From positions 1 through 24,375 of the forward strand of contig JAZSAS010000001.1 of assembly GCA_045602005.1 (NCBI GenBank): a DNA stretch of 24,375 bases. Direction: 5' to 3'. Under the pieces are notes generated by a model, which worked only from the letters and a program-made list of their open reading frames with translations, did not search any database and was not told the DNA's origin. Position numbers and translations under genes: made by a program. Numbering within the stretch: the stretch's first letter is position 1; every line of letters starts with the position of its first letter. Origin of the DNA: UMGS755 sp045602005. Its GTDB lineage: Bacteria > Bacillota > Clostridia > UBA1381 > UBA9506. This document shows positions 23,101 to 24,375 of this stretch, one piece after another.

Positions 23101-24375
23101 GTATGTTTGAACAGTATTATTCAAAATATATGAATTCGCGTTCTGGTTTTGAACAGTTTCATAATGAAGTAATAAATATGCCAAGAGACCAATTTTCCGA
23201 TTCCGGACTTTCTAAAATTAGAATATTGGCTGGATATTTACTTTTAACAGTCGGCAAATTAGATGCTGATGGCGTTTCTTACAAAGAGGTTATGAATGTA
23301 ATAAAAAATGAGCTTAATGAGGGTAATTATCCTAAATATCGTGACGCTAATCTTGAAAGTAGATACTTTGACTTTACGAACATTGATACTCAGTATGATA
23401 TTGAGGGAAGAATGTTTCGTCATTTAATGTCATTATGTGCATTCTTCGGACTGATTACAAGTTTGAGCAGACAAAAGAAAATTGTAAACTACGACAAATG
23501 CAAAGAATACTATTTGTCCGATGATGCAGTTTTAATGCCTATTGCAAGAAATAATATTGTTATGCTTAATGCTAAAGATAATGATTTTATACGTTCACTG
23601 AAAGAAGTAAACATTGACGATGAAACCGATTATAGACCCACTTATGCAATTTTAAGGTATATTCATTCTATTAAAAGACCGGCAACAAAATTTGAATTAT
23701 CTGTGTTGTTAGGTAGAATAGATGAACTGAAAACAGAAAAGGATATACTTAAAAGAGCCCTTGATATCGGTAGTATCTTACCAAAAACCGAAGCACAACA
23801 AATACCATATTTCTTTGCAAATATGAATTGGAAGGAAAATGGACAACATTACTCCTACGCTGCTTCTCAAGAGCCGTATTTTAAATTTAACAGTTACCTA
23901 TTATATATGGAAAGTTTTGAACTATTAAAATACGATGATGTTACTCTTACATATTCTTTGACAGAATACTCTGAAAAACTGATGAATGATGATATTTCAT
24001 ATTTGATAGCAGACTTGGAAGAAGTATTGAAACTCATTGATGATTATACCGCTGAAAACAAAGAACTTAATGATCTTATTCTTTATCAGCGAAATCCGGA
24101 ACTGCTAAGATTAGCAAAAGAAGACAACGAATTTGTCAAGAAAATGAATTTGCGTAGTATAAACAAACCGATAATAGATGCTAACGGCAAACGTATTAGA
24201 AACAGACTGATAGCTGAACTTGCAAAAATTCAAGCCGATTATATGTGTCAATACGCTCAACGTCATATTTTCAAAATGCCAAATGGAAAATATTACTGTG
24301 AAGCTCATCATATTATTGAATTCAGTACTGAAAATGGTCCTGACATAACAAACAACCTGGTTGTATTAGGTCCGG
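23097..24375 (+). CDS. HNH endonuclease, probable restriction enzyme (3' end beyond the window)
   Basis: The frame is open from the ATG at 23097 to the window edge, 426 codons without a stop. Near the edge the HNH nuclease motif begins: Cys401 and His404/His405 in YYCEAHHIIEF, then Asn419/Asn420 in ITNNLVVLGP; the last His must lie just outside. The first about 380 residues match no family I recognise. They are mostly helical and charged, and probably carry target recognition and dimer contacts. The start overlaps the stop of the second methylase by 4 bases (ATGA), so the nuclease is made last and coupled to its protective methylase. Together with the two methylases this is best read as the cutting enzyme of a type II-like system. 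A nuclease of another defence type cannot be excluded. Confidence 0.8.
   Translation, partial: MSMFEQYYSKYMNSRSGFEQFHNEVINMPRDQFSDSGLSKIRILAGYLLLTVGKLDADGVSYKEVMNVIKNELNEGNYPKYRDANLESRYFDFTNIDTQYDIEGRMFRHLMSLCAFFGLITSLSRQKKIVNYDKCKEYYLSDDAVLMPIARNNIVMLNAKDNDFIRSLKEVNIDDETDYRPTYAILRYIHSIKRPATKFELSVLLGRIDELKTEKDILKRALDIGSILPKTEAQQIPYFFANMNWKENGQHYSYAASQEPYFKFNSYLLYMESFELLKYDDVTLTYSLTEYSEKLMNDDISYLIADLEEVLKLIDDYTAENKELNDLILYQRNPELLRLAKEDNEFVKKMNLRSINKPIIDANGKRIRNRLIAELAKIQADYMCQYAQRHIFKMPNGKYYCEAHHIIEFSTENGPDITNNLVVLGP

Noticed and set aside
1..24375. CRISPR arrays, tRNA or rRNA genes, transposase or integrase genes
   Set aside because: None found on reading either strand; no regular spacer repeats and no recognisable tRNA arms or recombinase motifs.

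Overview
The window looks like a chromosomal segment of a low-GC Firmicute, most likely a gut or rumen member of the Clostridia. Supporting signs are strong AGGAGG ribosome-binding sites, sigma-A-type promoters, frequent GTG/TTG starts, a WalRK two-component system with its YycH/YycI partners, and a single-aptamer glycine riboswitch. No phage structural genes, tRNA, rRNA or CRISPR array was seen. Genus cannot be told from this sequence alone.

Region 1 (1-4503) is an AT-rich carbohydrate locus. A GH10 xylanase-like enzyme, an enolase-superfamily sugar-acid dehydratase and an RraA-family protein form a minus-strand operon. An AraC-type regulator is transcribed divergently, and the start of an alpha/beta-hydrolase (esterase-like) gene lies beyond a terminator. 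The dehydratase ends about one barrel strand early, and the RraA frame right after it has lost an obvious ATG. This suggests a deletion across their junction.

Region 2 (4504-6744) holds an AGCS sodium:alanine/glycine symporter controlled by a glycine riboswitch with a terminator. A gene-free stretch follows, carrying a 131-bp palindromic repeat element and a compact double hairpin built on three ATATCGA copies.

Region 3 (6745-19742) is a core housekeeping block. On the minus strand, in transcription order, it has murA, an orphan 2-oxoacid:ferredoxin oxidoreductase gamma subunit, pgeF, walR, walK, a small secreted protein of unknown function, walH, walI, obg, ispE and a cyclophilin lipoprotein. 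lysS is divergent from murA. The block ties cell-wall precursor synthesis and its regulator WalRK to ribosome assembly and isoprenoid synthesis.

Region 4 (19743-24375) starts after two short tandem repeats downstream of lysS and is visibly more AT-rich. It is a compact defence operon under one strong promoter with an inverted-repeat operator. It encodes an XRE-like regulator, a 640-aa DPPY-type DNA methyltransferase with an inserted zinc ribbon, a second TSPPY-type methyltransferase and an HNH endonuclease cut by the window edge. The last three starts are overlapped or closely coupled to the previous gene. The best reading is an unusual two-methylase restriction-modification system, and it is the strongest candidate for something poorly described here.
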